23,165 nucleotides of DNA from a virus, in the IMG/VR virus record IMGVR_UViG_3300047551_001421, positions 1-23,165 of that record; one strand, 5' to 3'. Of this stretch, positions 7,936 to 14,484 are shown piece after piece. The notes under the pieces were generated by a model. The model did no database searches, was not told the DNA's origin, and worked only from the letters and a program-made list of their open reading frames with translations. The position numbers were made by a program, and so were the translations under genes. The stretch's first letter is position 1; the number at the start of each line of letters is the position of its first letter.

Positions 7936-8492
7936 TGTGCTCTGTACACGATGGCACTGAGTTGTGTTTTTATTATGCGTGGTATATAACCACCACTTAG
8001 GTAATCGCTATACCAATCTAAAGCGGCTGTACGGCTGGACAATCCAGGGCCTCCTGTGCCAGCGGCACCTCGGCGAGAGCTAAATGATCGTCCTTGTGTA
8101 AATTCTTCGTACTTACTAAGACCAAGTGCTGTTAAGGGTTCGGGTGTAATATGCTCAAATTGACCTTCAATTTTGTCTAAAGCTAAGTCTTTGTAAGGTT
8201 GTGGAGATATATTAGTTATACGAAATACTACCTCTGCGTTACCTGTAAATTTACGCAGACTAGGTGCTGCTTTGGGGAAAAGTACAGCTAGTGGTTCGCC
8301 TTGCGCACGATTACCGCTTACCGCTATATTACCTTCTGCTAGTTCCCACGAGTTAGAAAAACGGCCAGTCCAGCTAGGCCCACGTTGTTGGAGTTCAGCA
8401 ATAACTTCTTGCCCAGTTGTTTTTACTGCGTTGTACACAGAAGCAAAAAATTTTTTGTCAATATCCTCAATTAAAGCATTAAATGTAGCCAT
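7932..8492 (-). CDS. HK97 gp10-like neck / tail completion protein
   Basis: This 186-residue protein (MATFNALIEDIDKKFFASVYNAVKTTGQEVIAEL...) sits between the head closure and tail terminator genes, the usual place of HK97 gp10-like (minor capsid or tail completion) proteins. The long N-terminal helix followed by GPSWTGRFSNSW fits that family's pattern. The ATG overlaps the upstream TAA (TAATG). Sampled base composition is AT-rich (about 38-45% GC) compared with the GC-rich gene upstream of it, similar to the tape measure body, hinting at exchange of a block. Assignment rests on order and general look. Confidence 0.65.
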   Translation of the reverse strand: MATFNALIEDIDKKFFASVYNAVKTTGQEVIAELQQRGPSWTGRFSNSWELAEGNIAVSGNRAQGEPLAVLFPKAAPSLRKFTGNAEVVFRITNISPQPYKDLALDKIEGQFEHITPEPLTALGLSKYEEFTQGRSFSSRRGAAGTGGPGLSSRTAALDWYSDYLSGGYIPRIIKTQLSAIVYRAQ

Positions 8493-8869
8493 TATTGGGG
8501 CCTCGCGATTAGAGAGTGGTAAACCGGGTTATCGCCGCGATAGGTGGTGATGGAGATGATCTTGGCTTCGCGGGTTGCTCCAGCCTGCTGATACTGGATG
8601 CGGTCGGCTTCGGTTGGGTAGTAAGTACCAAGCTCGCTAACGCCGATGATGACCTTGAGGTCAGTTGTTTGATACAAACCTTCAGATTCACGGGGGCTTA
8701 CGCGGGTGATCACGGCTTTGACCGTGACGGTAATGTCGGATCCAGTGACGGCGCCAGTGGTTGGGTTGTAGGTGCGAGGGGTGCTGGTTTTGATGTACGT
8801 GATGTTTTGACCCCAGTCCGCAAGCAGTGAAGTGGGAATTGGAGCAAAAGTAGTGTCAATTAGGCCCAT
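8492..8869 (-). CDS. Head closure / head-tail connector protein
   Basis: This protein of about 125 residues starts at ATG 8869 (MGLIDTTFAPIPTSLLADWG). That start is favoured over an upstream alternative at 8911 because GAGGT lies 4-5 bases before it and it falls one base after the previous stop. The sequence is mostly beta (ITYIKTSTPRTYNPTTGAV, VTVKAVITRVSPRE, YQTTDLKVIIGVSELG, AKIISITTYRGDNPVYHSLIARPQ), typical of small head-completion 'stopper' proteins of the gpFII/gp16 type. It lies between the adaptor and the gp10-like gene. No enzymatic motif was seen. Confidence 0.65.
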   Translation of the reverse strand: MGLIDTTFAPIPTSLLADWGQNITYIKTSTPRTYNPTTGAVTGSDITVTVKAVITRVSPRESEGLYQTTDLKVIIGVSELGTYYPTEADRIQYQQAGATREAKIISITTYRGDNPVYHSLIARPQ

Positions 8870-8870
8870 A

Positions 8871-9401
8871 TCAACCTCGGCGCAGGCGGACTGCGTAGTT
8901 TGTGGCGCCACCCATGCAATAGGGGCCGAGGTAGGTCTGCAACCAAGGGTAAAGGTCGAAGACGTTGTTGACCATGCCGGGCGTGGTTGAACTGGCTTTG
9001 TACTTGACCTTCAGTTCGCCCAGTTCCACTTGGTCGTAAAGGCCGGTGGTGCCAGTGCTGCCTGTGATGGAGTCGGTGTCGTTGGCAAATGCTCGTGCCA
9101 GTTCGTAAGTGGCGACCTTAATGTCAGTAGGAATTAGCGTGCAGACCAGTTCAAGACCGTCAACTTCGTAGTTTTCGCGGGGCCACTTCAGTGCCTGCGT
9201 GGTTGTGCAGCGGTCGCCGTAGAAACTAAGGGCGTCGATCCAGCGCGTAGCGGAGATTAGGGCGCGGTTTTTTTGGTCGGTGGTCTTGTCGGTCCAGGTC
9301 GAAGAGTCCGGGACGGTCTCAAAATAGGTATCGGCAGCTGCAAGCGTCACATACGAGTTGGCCGAAGCCCCGCTCACAGTGGCGTCAATAACAGCGGGCA
9401 C
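8871..9401 (-). CDS. Head-tail adaptor protein (DnaT-like/Ad1 family)
   Basis: This 176-residue protein (MPAVIDATVSGASANSYVTLAAADTYFETV...) has the hallmark start of the phage family often named 'putative DnaT-like ssDNA-binding protein': SYVTLAAADTYF followed by KNRALISATRWID and a LKWPRENY block. In tailed phages this family acts as the first adaptor ring under the portal; the DnaT name is historical. It starts with GTG at 9401, two bases after the preceding stop. Its position, first of the connector genes after the capsid block, agrees. Confidence 0.78.
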   Translation of the reverse strand: MPAVIDATVSGASANSYVTLAAADTYFETVPDSSTWTDKTTDQKNRALISATRWIDALSFYGDRCTTTQALKWPRENYEVDGLELVCTLIPTDIKVATYELARAFANDTDSITGSTGTTGLYDQVELGELKVKYKASSTTPGMVNNVFDLYPWLQTYLGPYCMGGATNYAVRLRRG

Positions 9402-9403
9402 AG

Positions 9404-9598
9404 CTAATACATCCTTTGTTTGAGTCTAGCGCCAGCACGTTGTTTTCTTTGTTTTGGCGGTGGGGTAAGTAGTGATGAGTGGTAGACAGTAGCGCCAGTC
9501 ATTTCCAGTTCGGCTTGGGCTTCTAGGTGTTGGCCGTAAGGAACATCGATAAAGCTACGAGAGTTATCCTGTAGTACGAAGAGACGCACTGTACTCAT
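9404..9598 (-). CDS. Small hypothetical protein in the connector operon
   Basis: This 64-residue protein (MSTVRLFVLQDNSRSFIDVPYG...) has a very basic C-terminus (PPPKQRKQRAGARLKQRMY). I do not recognise it. The ATG at 9598 overlaps the ATG of the rightward gene (shared CATG at 9596-9599), so the two cannot both have normal untranslated leaders in this gap. It lies two bases before the adaptor gene start, which supports it as the first gene of a leftward unit. A role in head or neck assembly is guessed from position only. Confidence 0.55.
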   Translation of the reverse strand: MSTVRLFVLQDNSRSFIDVPYGQHLEAQAELEMTGATVYHSSLLTPPPKQRKQRAGARLKQRMY

Positions 9599-9872
9599 GC
9601 CTGCTCGCAAAGCTGCTGACAGCCTAGAAGTAAAGGAAAAAGCTGCACCATCCGCCCTGCCCGGTAATGCCGTGCGGTCGCTGGAACCTGTGGCAGAAGC
9701 AATCCGTGAAATGTTTGCTGCTGGTAAAGATGCAGAGACGATCCAGCAGGAGCTTGCGGTAAGTCCGCATGTGTTTCGTGAGTTGCTCAGTCACTCTTAC
9801 AAAATGGTGGGTCGTGCTCCGGAGATTTTTGAGTATCAGGAGCGCGTGCGGGTTGGTGAGCTTGCAGGTTGA
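9597..9872 (+). CDS. Small helical, possibly HTH protein on the opposite strand
   Basis: This 91-residue protein runs against every neighbour in the structural arm. The N-terminal third is low complexity and charged. The rest is helical (AEAIREMFAAGKDAETIQQELAVSPHVFRELLSHSYKM); the AETIQQELAVSPHVFRELL stretch is compatible with a helix-turn-helix, as in small DNA-binding regulators or terminase-small-like proteins. A bidirectional terminator follows at 9884-9912, supporting expression as its own unit. The ribosome binding site is poor (GAAGAG about 14 bases upstream). A weak -10-like TGTAGT at about 9570 would give a short leader, but I am not confident in it. No function is assigned. Confidence 0.6.
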   Translation: MPARKAADSLEVKEKAAPSALPGNAVRSLEPVAEAIREMFAAGKDAETIQQELAVSPHVFRELLSHSYKMVGRAPEIFEYQERVRVGELAG

Positions 9873-9883
9873 GTAGATAAAAG

Positions 9884-9912
9884 AAAAGGCCCCCGGTTGT
9901 GGGGGCCTTTTT
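9884..9912. terminator. Bidirectional terminator between capsid gene and the rightward gene
   Basis: The hairpin AAAAGGCCCCC (9884-9894) / GGGGGCCTTTTT (9901-9912) has a 6-base loop, a T tract on the + side and a matching A tract that gives T on the minus side. It sits between the convergent ends of the rightward gene (9872) and the leftward capsid gene (9930), so it can stop both transcripts. Confidence 0.9.
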
Positions 9913-9929
9913 AGTGCTGTACTGATGAA

Positions 9930-11036
9930 TCAGTAAGCGGTGGTGTCAAAGGGAGTATTCACGAGCAGGCGGCACAGGGGCACTTGCTTGGCAGCGCTGT
10001 AGACCAAGGCCCAGCTAGCGGTATCGGCCAAGTTGCCGGTGGTGGCAGCGTTGGTGGGGTTGTCACCAGCCACGTTCCACTTGGTGCCGGTCACGTGATA
10101 ACCGTAGTGGTAATCAACGGCCAGGATGTCCTGCATGGACAGGATGTTCCGGTCGGCAGCAAGGCGCAGATCCTGCTGAATACCTTCGGAAACGACTCCG
10201 CTCTGGAACAGATAGACCGGATACTTCACCGCGTGGGTGGAAGTACCACCGGTCAGGTAGGTCAGCTGGTCGTCGATCACCACGCGGAGACCGGCGAAGA
10301 AGGGCACTTCGGTTTGGGTCACGCCCACACCGCCGCCGCCCCACACCACAGCGCCGCTAGCGGCAAGCGCGGAGGTGCTGAAGGTCAGCATCCCGACTTG
10401 CTGCAGGTAGTACGCCACGTTGGAGTGCATGGCGATGGCGTCGAGGTTGTCGCCACGCTCACCCAGCTTGGCCTTGGCGGCCACAACGTTGGCAACGTTC
10501 AGGAAGTTTGCCTCGGTCATGGAACCGGGCACACCAGCAAACGTTTTGTTGGTTTGGTTGCCGCCGAGTACACCAGCGCCGCTAATTCCGCCGAACAAAC
10601 CAAGCAGTTGAGCGCTCAAAGTAGCGGTCTTAAGCTTGTTGATTGCAGCGGTAAGTTGGTTGCGAACGTGGCTTAAAGGGTCAGCTCCAGAGCCGAGTTT
10701 GCTCAGGTCGTCTGCCGCGTAAGCGAAGCCACGGTGCAGAATCGTCATGATCTGCTCGTCGGCAGTGACGTTCTGGGCGGTCAGATAACCCAGGCCGCCG
10801 TTCCAGCTGGAAGTGGAAAGGATCTGGGTTTCAGTTGGGGCGATGGGGTCGAAGAAAGGCACGCGCACGCGGGTGCCGCCAGCGCGGGCGTCCAGGGCGG
10901 CGTTGCGCTGGATGATGCCGCTTTGAACCCACTTCGACTGCTCGAAGATTCCTTCAGCCGTGTATTGAAGAAATTCCGGGCGAGTAACAAGGTTCGAAAG
11001 AAACGTTCCAGCAAAGTTGCTGTTAGAGGCAGACAT
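9930..11036 (-). CDS. Major capsid protein (HK97 fold, A118 gp13-like)
   Basis: This 368-residue protein (MSASNSNFAGTFLSNLVTRPEFLQYT...) follows portal and scaffold genes. It contains capsid-family features: ALDARAGGTRVRVPFFDPI near 46-65, VTADEQIMTILHRGFAYAADDLSKLGSG near 90-115, DAIAMHSNVAYYLQQVGM near 200 and a conserved late block VVIDDQLTYLTGG. This pattern matches the A118 gp13-like group of HK97-fold shells. No N-terminal delta domain is seen, consistent with a separate scaffold gene. The ATG has a good Shine-Dalgarno GGAG 7 bases upstream, itself inside a small inverted repeat. The gene is GC-rich and ends in a strong terminator, as expected for the most abundant phage protein. Confidence 0.92.
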   Translation of the reverse strand: MSASNSNFAGTFLSNLVTRPEFLQYTAEGIFEQSKWVQSGIIQRNAALDARAGGTRVRVPFFDPIAPTETQILSTSSWNGGLGYLTAQNVTADEQIMTILHRGFAYAADDLSKLGSGADPLSHVRNQLTAAINKLKTATLSAQLLGLFGGISGAGVLGGNQTNKTFAGVPGSMTEANFLNVANVVAAKAKLGERGDNLDAIAMHSNVAYYLQQVGMLTFSTSALAASGAVVWGGGGVGVTQTEVPFFAGLRVVIDDQLTYLTGGTSTHAVKYPVYLFQSGVVSEGIQQDLRLAADRNILSMQDILAVDYHYGYHVTGTKWNVAGDNPTNAATTGNLADTASWALVYSAAKQVPLCRLLVNTPFDTTAY

Positions 11037-11042
11037 TGGGTA

Positions 11043-11084
11043 GCTCCAGTGGAGTCATGGTTGGGGAGGTTGCCCCACAGGGGC
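11043..11084 (-). promoter_or_regulatory. Capsid gene leader with two small hairpins
   Basis: The 47-base gap between scaffold and capsid genes holds GCCCC-ACA-GGGGC (11072-11084) touching the scaffold stop, and CTCCA-G-TGGAG (11044-11054). On the minus strand the second overlaps the GGAG ribosome binding site of the capsid gene, so it could tune translation. One GCTCCAG heptamer lies here in noncoding DNA. Confidence 0.4.
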
Positions 11085-11791
11085 TAGATTCCGGCCTCTG
11101 CTTTAAGCAGCCTGGCTTTGTCGGGGTCGCTGTTCAACATCATCATTTGTTGAGTGACGTTCCAGCTGTCCTTGGACCAGGGGTTGGTTTGGCCGGGGAG
11201 GGCGGTGGAACGGGCACTACCCGTTACGCCCATGCCGGCGCGGTTCGTGGCGGCAAAATGATGCTCGTAACCGCTGCCGGGATTTTTAAGGTTGGCGATA
11301 TACTCGCCGATCGGAATTTCCACGCCGCCGACATAAGCCACAGGCTGTCCTTCTTTGGCGCGAAGATTCTCCTGCACTAAACGATACAGCTGATCCGGTG
11401 CTAGTGCACCAGCGGAAGAGAGTTGGCCGATTGCACTGGCGCGTAGTTGTTCCTGGGTGTAGCCCTGTTTGATTTGTTCTACTTCGGATTCTTTGGTGGC
11501 AAGTTGTTGTTTAAGTTGGGCAACTGTTTCTTGCGCTTGTTCCCAAAGAGTTTTGAACTCGCCAGACTCGGCCAGTTTTGTTGTGTTGGCCGCTTCTTGG
11601 GCTACACGTAGGTCTTCCAGCTGCTTTTGCAGGGTTTCGCGGTTTTCGCGGTCCTTGCGGCGCTCGGCGATCAATTCTTGGTTTTTCGCACGAAGCGCTT
11701 CCAGTTGGGCGGCCAGATCGGAGCTTTCAACCACAGGTTGAGGGGCAGCAGGCTCCACAGGAGTGACTGCTGCTTGCTGTTCTTCGGGCAC
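11084..11791 (-). CDS. Scaffolding protein
   Basis: This 235-residue acidic, coiled-coil protein sits between portal and major capsid genes, the standard position of the internal scaffold that shapes the procapsid. Residues 25-115 are heptad-like and rich in Q, E, K, R and A (LAAQLEALRAKNQELIAERR and onward). The C-terminal part is more loosely structured and ends NSDPDKARLLKAEAGI. The start is GTG at 11791 (VPEEQQAAVTP). No protease motif is visible, so maturation cleavage, if any, depends on another gene. Confidence is high from order, coiled coil and size. Confidence 0.85.
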   Translation of the reverse strand: MPEEQQAAVTPVEPAAPQPVVESSDLAAQLEALRAKNQELIAERRKDRENRETLQKQLEDLRVAQEAANTTKLAESGEFKTLWEQAQETVAQLKQQLATKESEVEQIKQGYTQEQLRASAIGQLSSAGALAPDQLYRLVQENLRAKEGQPVAYVGGVEIPIGEYIANLKNPGSGYEHHFAATNRAGMGVTGSARSTALPGQTNPWSKDSWNVTQQMMMLNSDPDKARLLKAEAGI

Positions 11792-11826
11792 GGTTGTGTA
11801 TTACTTGGACGTTTCTAGATTAGCAG

Positions 11827-13266
11827 TTAAGAATTAAGGGTTTCTTCGCGCTCTTCCATGTCTTCGTCGCCGCTATTCTCTGCGGCTTCGGGCAGTGCCA
11901 ATGCGTTTTCCGTGGATGCTTCGAGTTCGTCTTCGATGTTGATGTTGTCAGGGAGAACTTCGCCGCGGCGTAGGACTTCCAGCAGCATTGCGTCGCTGAT
12001 TTTGCCCATTTGGTTGAGTTGTGCCAGGACGGATACGTCTTGGCCGATCAGGCGGTAGTAGTCGAAGTCGCGGTCGATGGTGATTTCAGGGGGTTCCATG
12101 CCCACGTATTGGGCGGCGAAGGCAAAGGCTTGGTTGAGGGCGCTCTCCAGTTCTTGGCTGATGATCGAGAGCACGCTGTTGCTTTGGGCTTGGTCGATGC
12201 GCTTTGCCTCTGCGGATTCGGCGACGAACTTTTGGCCGAAGAGTTTGGTCACGCCAAGCGTGGACATCTGGCTTTCCAGGGATTGGAGTTCAGCCATTTG
12301 GGCGTCGAAGCTGGTGGCGTCCGCTTGCACGTAGTAAGCCTTGTTGCCTGGTTGCATGGCGATGGCATAGTTGACGCCCATCGTTGCGGAACCGGTTGTG
12401 TCGTCCCAGCCCTCTAAGACAAGGGTGGGCATTGCGGCGATGTGCAGCGCGTGGATTAGGTCTGCCTGGCGTTGGTAGTGCGTGATGTTCAGGTTGGCGA
12501 TGTCCAGTAGTGGGGGTTGGGATACCAGCAGGCCGCGGCGGTTGCTGTAGATGGGTACCAGCGGGATTTCGTCCAGGCTGTAACCGCCACTGGCGGTGAA
12601 CTCCACCAGTTCTTGGCCGAGGGTGTAGAGGTCGTAGCGGCCGGGATAGATGACCCGCATTTCTTCGACTTGTTCTTCGCCGAACTCGTTCAGTGGGCGA
12701 ACGTCGTAGTCGTGGATGCGGACTTGTAGTAGGCGGTTGGTGCCGGGTTCTTTGCGCCAGCCCCAGATTTGGGGGGCGTCGACGTGGACGAAATAGGGGC
12801 GGCGGCCCATTGCGCGTTCTTCTGCAAGATTTCGCGCTCCCATTGCTGCGGGGTAGTCCACCAAAATGGCGCTGTGGCCGTAGGTAAGGCTGCTGACGAG
12901 GGCGCGGCGGGCGTATTCATTGATGTTGGAGCCAAGGCCGTCGATGTTTTGGGCGATCCCCAGCCAGTACGGGTCGCCTTCGATGTGGATGGGCTTGCGC
13001 AGGATTGCGCCAGCAGCGGTTTCGATGAGGCGGCTGGTGTAAGGGCTGAGGACGCTGCGGTCGACGCGGGTTTCGTAGGCGTCGTCGTCTTCACGCGGTT
13101 CTTGCGGGAGATACGTCTCGCTCATGTCCCGCAGGTAGTTCGTGCCGTTGGTGACGGCAGCCATTACGCTCCAGTCCGGCATCATGCCGATGACTTCGAG
13201 GCTGCGGACGAAGGGGGATTCGCTGACTACAGCTCCAGTTGGGGGCACGTTGGCGCTGTAGACCAC
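11827..13266 (-). CDS. Portal protein (DUF4055-like)
   Basis: This 479-residue protein forms the dodecameric ring at one vertex through which DNA is packaged. The N-terminal block MMPDWSVMAAVTNGTNYLRD...YLPQEPREDDDAYETR...SPYTSRLIETAAGAILRKPI (about 28-95) is characteristic of DUF4055 portal proteins. It is followed by ARRALVSSLTYGHSAILVDYP and, later, long helices (AEAKRIDQAQSNSVLSIISQ near 355-375). The C-terminus is acidic (ENSGDEDMEEREETLNS). Starts with GTG at 13266, with AGGAG 8 bases upstream. It lies between terL and the scaffold gene, as in most siphophages. Confidence 0.9.
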   Translation of the reverse strand: MVYSANVPPTGAVVSESPFVRSLEVIGMMPDWSVMAAVTNGTNYLRDMSETYLPQEPREDDDAYETRVDRSVLSPYTSRLIETAAGAILRKPIHIEGDPYWLGIAQNIDGLGSNINEYARRALVSSLTYGHSAILVDYPAAMGARNLAEERAMGRRPYFVHVDAPQIWGWRKEPGTNRLLQVRIHDYDVRPLNEFGEEQVEEMRVIYPGRYDLYTLGQELVEFTASGGYSLDEIPLVPIYSNRRGLLVSQPPLLDIANLNITHYQRQADLIHALHIAAMPTLVLEGWDDTTGSATMGVNYAIAMQPGNKAYYVQADATSFDAQMAELQSLESQMSTLGVTKLFGQKFVAESAEAKRIDQAQSNSVLSIISQELESALNQAFAFAAQYVGMEPPEITIDRDFDYYRLIGQDVSVLAQLNQMGKISDAMLLEVLRRGEVLPDNINIEDELEASTENALALPEAAENSGDEDMEEREETLNS

Positions 13267-13303
13267 GGCTAGGCTCCTACTTTGTACTTATTTTGGCAGA
13301 GAG

Positions 13304-13576
13304 TCACCACTTGGTTTTGTTTGCCCAGTAGGCGGCTGACATTTTGCCCTTGGAGATATTCTCTGCGTGGCGTGCTTTGAAGGCTTCGCGGCGTTTTTTA
13401 TCTGCGGCAGATTCACCTTCGCGTTTAGGTGATCCAGAGACACCTTGTTGGCCGAAGCGAATCAGTTTTATTTGGTCGCCTTGTTTTGCAAGTACGGCGT
13501 GTGATTTGTTCGGGTGGTTGGGTGTGCGCTTGGGCTTGTTGTAGCCTGCAAATTTTTCGCCGCGGTATTCAATCAT
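13304..13576 (-). CDS. Conserved small basic protein (DUF6321-like)
   Basis: This 90-residue basic protein reads MIEYRGEKFAGYNKPKRTPN, then SHAVLAKQGDQIKLIRFGQQG, and ends in a KGKMSAAYWANKTKW block. The GYNKPKRTPNHPNKSH and RFGQQGVSGSPKREGES segments recall a small phage protein family of unknown function (DUF6321, from memory). The ATG overlaps the stop of the preceding gene by 8 bases (ATGATTGA). The charge and its position beside portal suggest a virion or DNA-contacting role, but that is inference. Confidence 0.72.
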   Translation of the reverse strand: MIEYRGEKFAGYNKPKRTPNHPNKSHAVLAKQGDQIKLIRFGQQGVSGSPKREGESAADKKRREAFKARHAENISKGKMSAAYWANKTKW

Positions 13577-13766
13577 CGTCGTCTTCCTCGTCGTCGGGGT
13601 CAGTAATAGGTACCAGCACTTCGATGCCTTGGGTCAGCATTGTGACAAATCCGCCGATTATTTCCGGGTTTTGAGGTGTTTTGAATACGAAGGTGGCGTG
13701 GGTGAGGCCGTCCTCGGCGTCAATTTCGATGTGGACGCAGCCGCCGTTAACGGTTTGGATTGCCAT
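13569..13766 (-). CDS. Small acidic-tailed hypothetical protein
   Basis: This 65-residue protein (MAIQTVNGGCVHIEIDAEDG...) ends in an acidic run (DPDDEEDDDD). The ATG start at 13766 is chosen because it overlaps the upstream TAA by one base (TAATG). The open frame extends further upstream, but that part would overlap the neighbouring gene out of frame. The body looks like a small beta sheet (HATFVFKTPQNPEIIGGFV). I do not recognise it; a structural or chaperone role beside portal is possible. Confidence 0.6.
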   Translation of the reverse strand: MAIQTVNGGCVHIEIDAEDGLTHATFVFKTPQNPEIIGGFVTMLTQGIEVLVPITDPDDEEDDDD

Positions 13767-14116
13767 TAGCCGTGATAAGCGACTGCAATGTGCGGAACAA
13801 TAGTTGGGGTTCCAGAGCTGATGGAGTCGATGCGCATACGTATCTTGGCCGCTGGTTTGCCGTCGTAGAAGTAGACGTATTGGCCGTTGGAGTTGATGGT
13901 TTTGCCGTTGTCGATGGTGAACCAGTTGCCGTTGCCGTTGAAGCTGCACTCCAGGGCAAGTTGGACGTTGGCGCCGCCGGTTACTGTTGCGGCAAATGTA
14001 TAGCTGGAGGATTGGGCTGGGACTTCCATCCAGTCATTCACGGCAGTCATGTTGGCGCCGGTAAATTCAACGATGTTGGTGAAGTAGTCCTTAGCGGTAA
14101 TAGCGACGGCGGCCAT
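13766..14116 (-). CDS. Beta-rich hypothetical protein, possible head decoration
   Basis: This 116-residue protein (MAAVAITAKDYFTNIVEFTG...) is almost all predicted beta strand: SSYTFAATVTGGANVQLALECSFNGNGNWFTI, QYVYFYDGKPAAKIRMRIDS, TIVPHIAVAYHG. This pattern suits a small sandwich such as a head decoration or fibre-base protein. Its place between terL and portal, in the head module, is compatible. It lacks catalytic motifs and membrane segments. The ATG at 14116 has no clear Shine-Dalgarno. The function is a guess; the gene itself is convincing. Confidence 0.65.
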   Translation of the reverse strand: MAAVAITAKDYFTNIVEFTGANMTAVNDWMEVPAQSSSYTFAATVTGGANVQLALECSFNGNGNWFTIDNGKTINSNGQYVYFYDGKPAAKIRMRIDSISSGTPTIVPHIAVAYHG

Positions 14117-14130
14117 GGTTTATTTCCGGG

Positions 14131-14292
14131 TTATTTGCGACCTTTAGGGCGCTTGGCGGTTTTGGCGGCTGCACGGAAGGCAGCGGCGGTGGGGGCACCT
14201 TTTGTGCCGGGTTTGCGCATCTTTTCGCCGCTGCCGGCTGCGATGCGCTTGCGTTTTGCAGCGATGTTGCTGTAAAGGCCGCGTTTTGCCAT
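14131..14292 (-). CDS. 53-residue very basic conserved protein
   Basis: This short gene encodes 53 residues starting MAKRGLYSNIAAKRKRIAAG and ending KTAKRPKGRK. By my count 17 of 53 residues are Lys or Arg. Similar tiny proteins (MAKRGLY-N-I--KRKRI-AGSGEKMRKPG) are familiar from marine and cyanobacterial phages, with no known function. The ATG shares a base with the TAA of the preceding gene (TAATG), so the pair is translationally coupled. DNA charge neutralisation or a packaging accessory role is conceivable given its place beside terL. Confidence 0.75.
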   Translation of the reverse strand: MAKRGLYSNIAAKRKRIAAGSGEKMRKPGTKGAPTAAAFRAAAKTAKRPKGRK

Positions 14293-14471
14293 TACTTTTT
14301 GCCCTTTTTCTTGGGTTTTGCCATGCCAGCTTCGCTCATGGCGATGGCGATGGCCTGTTTGCGGGATTTCACCACGGGGCCTTTTTTGCTGCCTGAGTGC
14401 AGTTCGCCCTTGCCGTACTCGCGCATAACCTTGGCGACCTTTTTTTGGGCTTTTGTTGGTTTTTTGGCCAC
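14292..14471 (-). CDS. 59-residue basic protein (DUF6496-like)
   Basis: The 59-residue product begins at GTG 14471 (VAKKPTKAQKKVAKVMREYG), continues with KGELHSGSKKGPVVKSRKQA and ends in a lysine-rich tail (KPKKKGKK). The KVMREYGKGELHSGSKKGP and SRKQAIAIAMSEAG segments match, from memory, the small DUF6496 family found in bacteria and phages. GGAA lies 7 bases before the GTG, which decides this start over a longer reading. It follows terL by 14 bases and is coupled to the next basic gene. Function unknown; nucleic-acid binding is plausible from charge alone. Confidence 0.75.
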   Translation of the reverse strand: MAKKPTKAQKKVAKVMREYGKGELHSGSKKGPVVKSRKQAIAIAMSEAGMAKPKKKGKK

Positions 14472-14484
14472 TATTTTTCCGCTG

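Noticed and set aside
9984-10676. Plus-strand open frame (230 codons) inside the capsid gene
   Set aside because: It is Gly/Val/His-rich and lies wholly antisense to a convincing major capsid protein.
13760-14275. Plus-strand open frame (171 codons)
   Set aside because: It covers three small leftward genes that have coupled starts and recognisable sequence patterns; its Gly/Val-rich product looks like a shadow.
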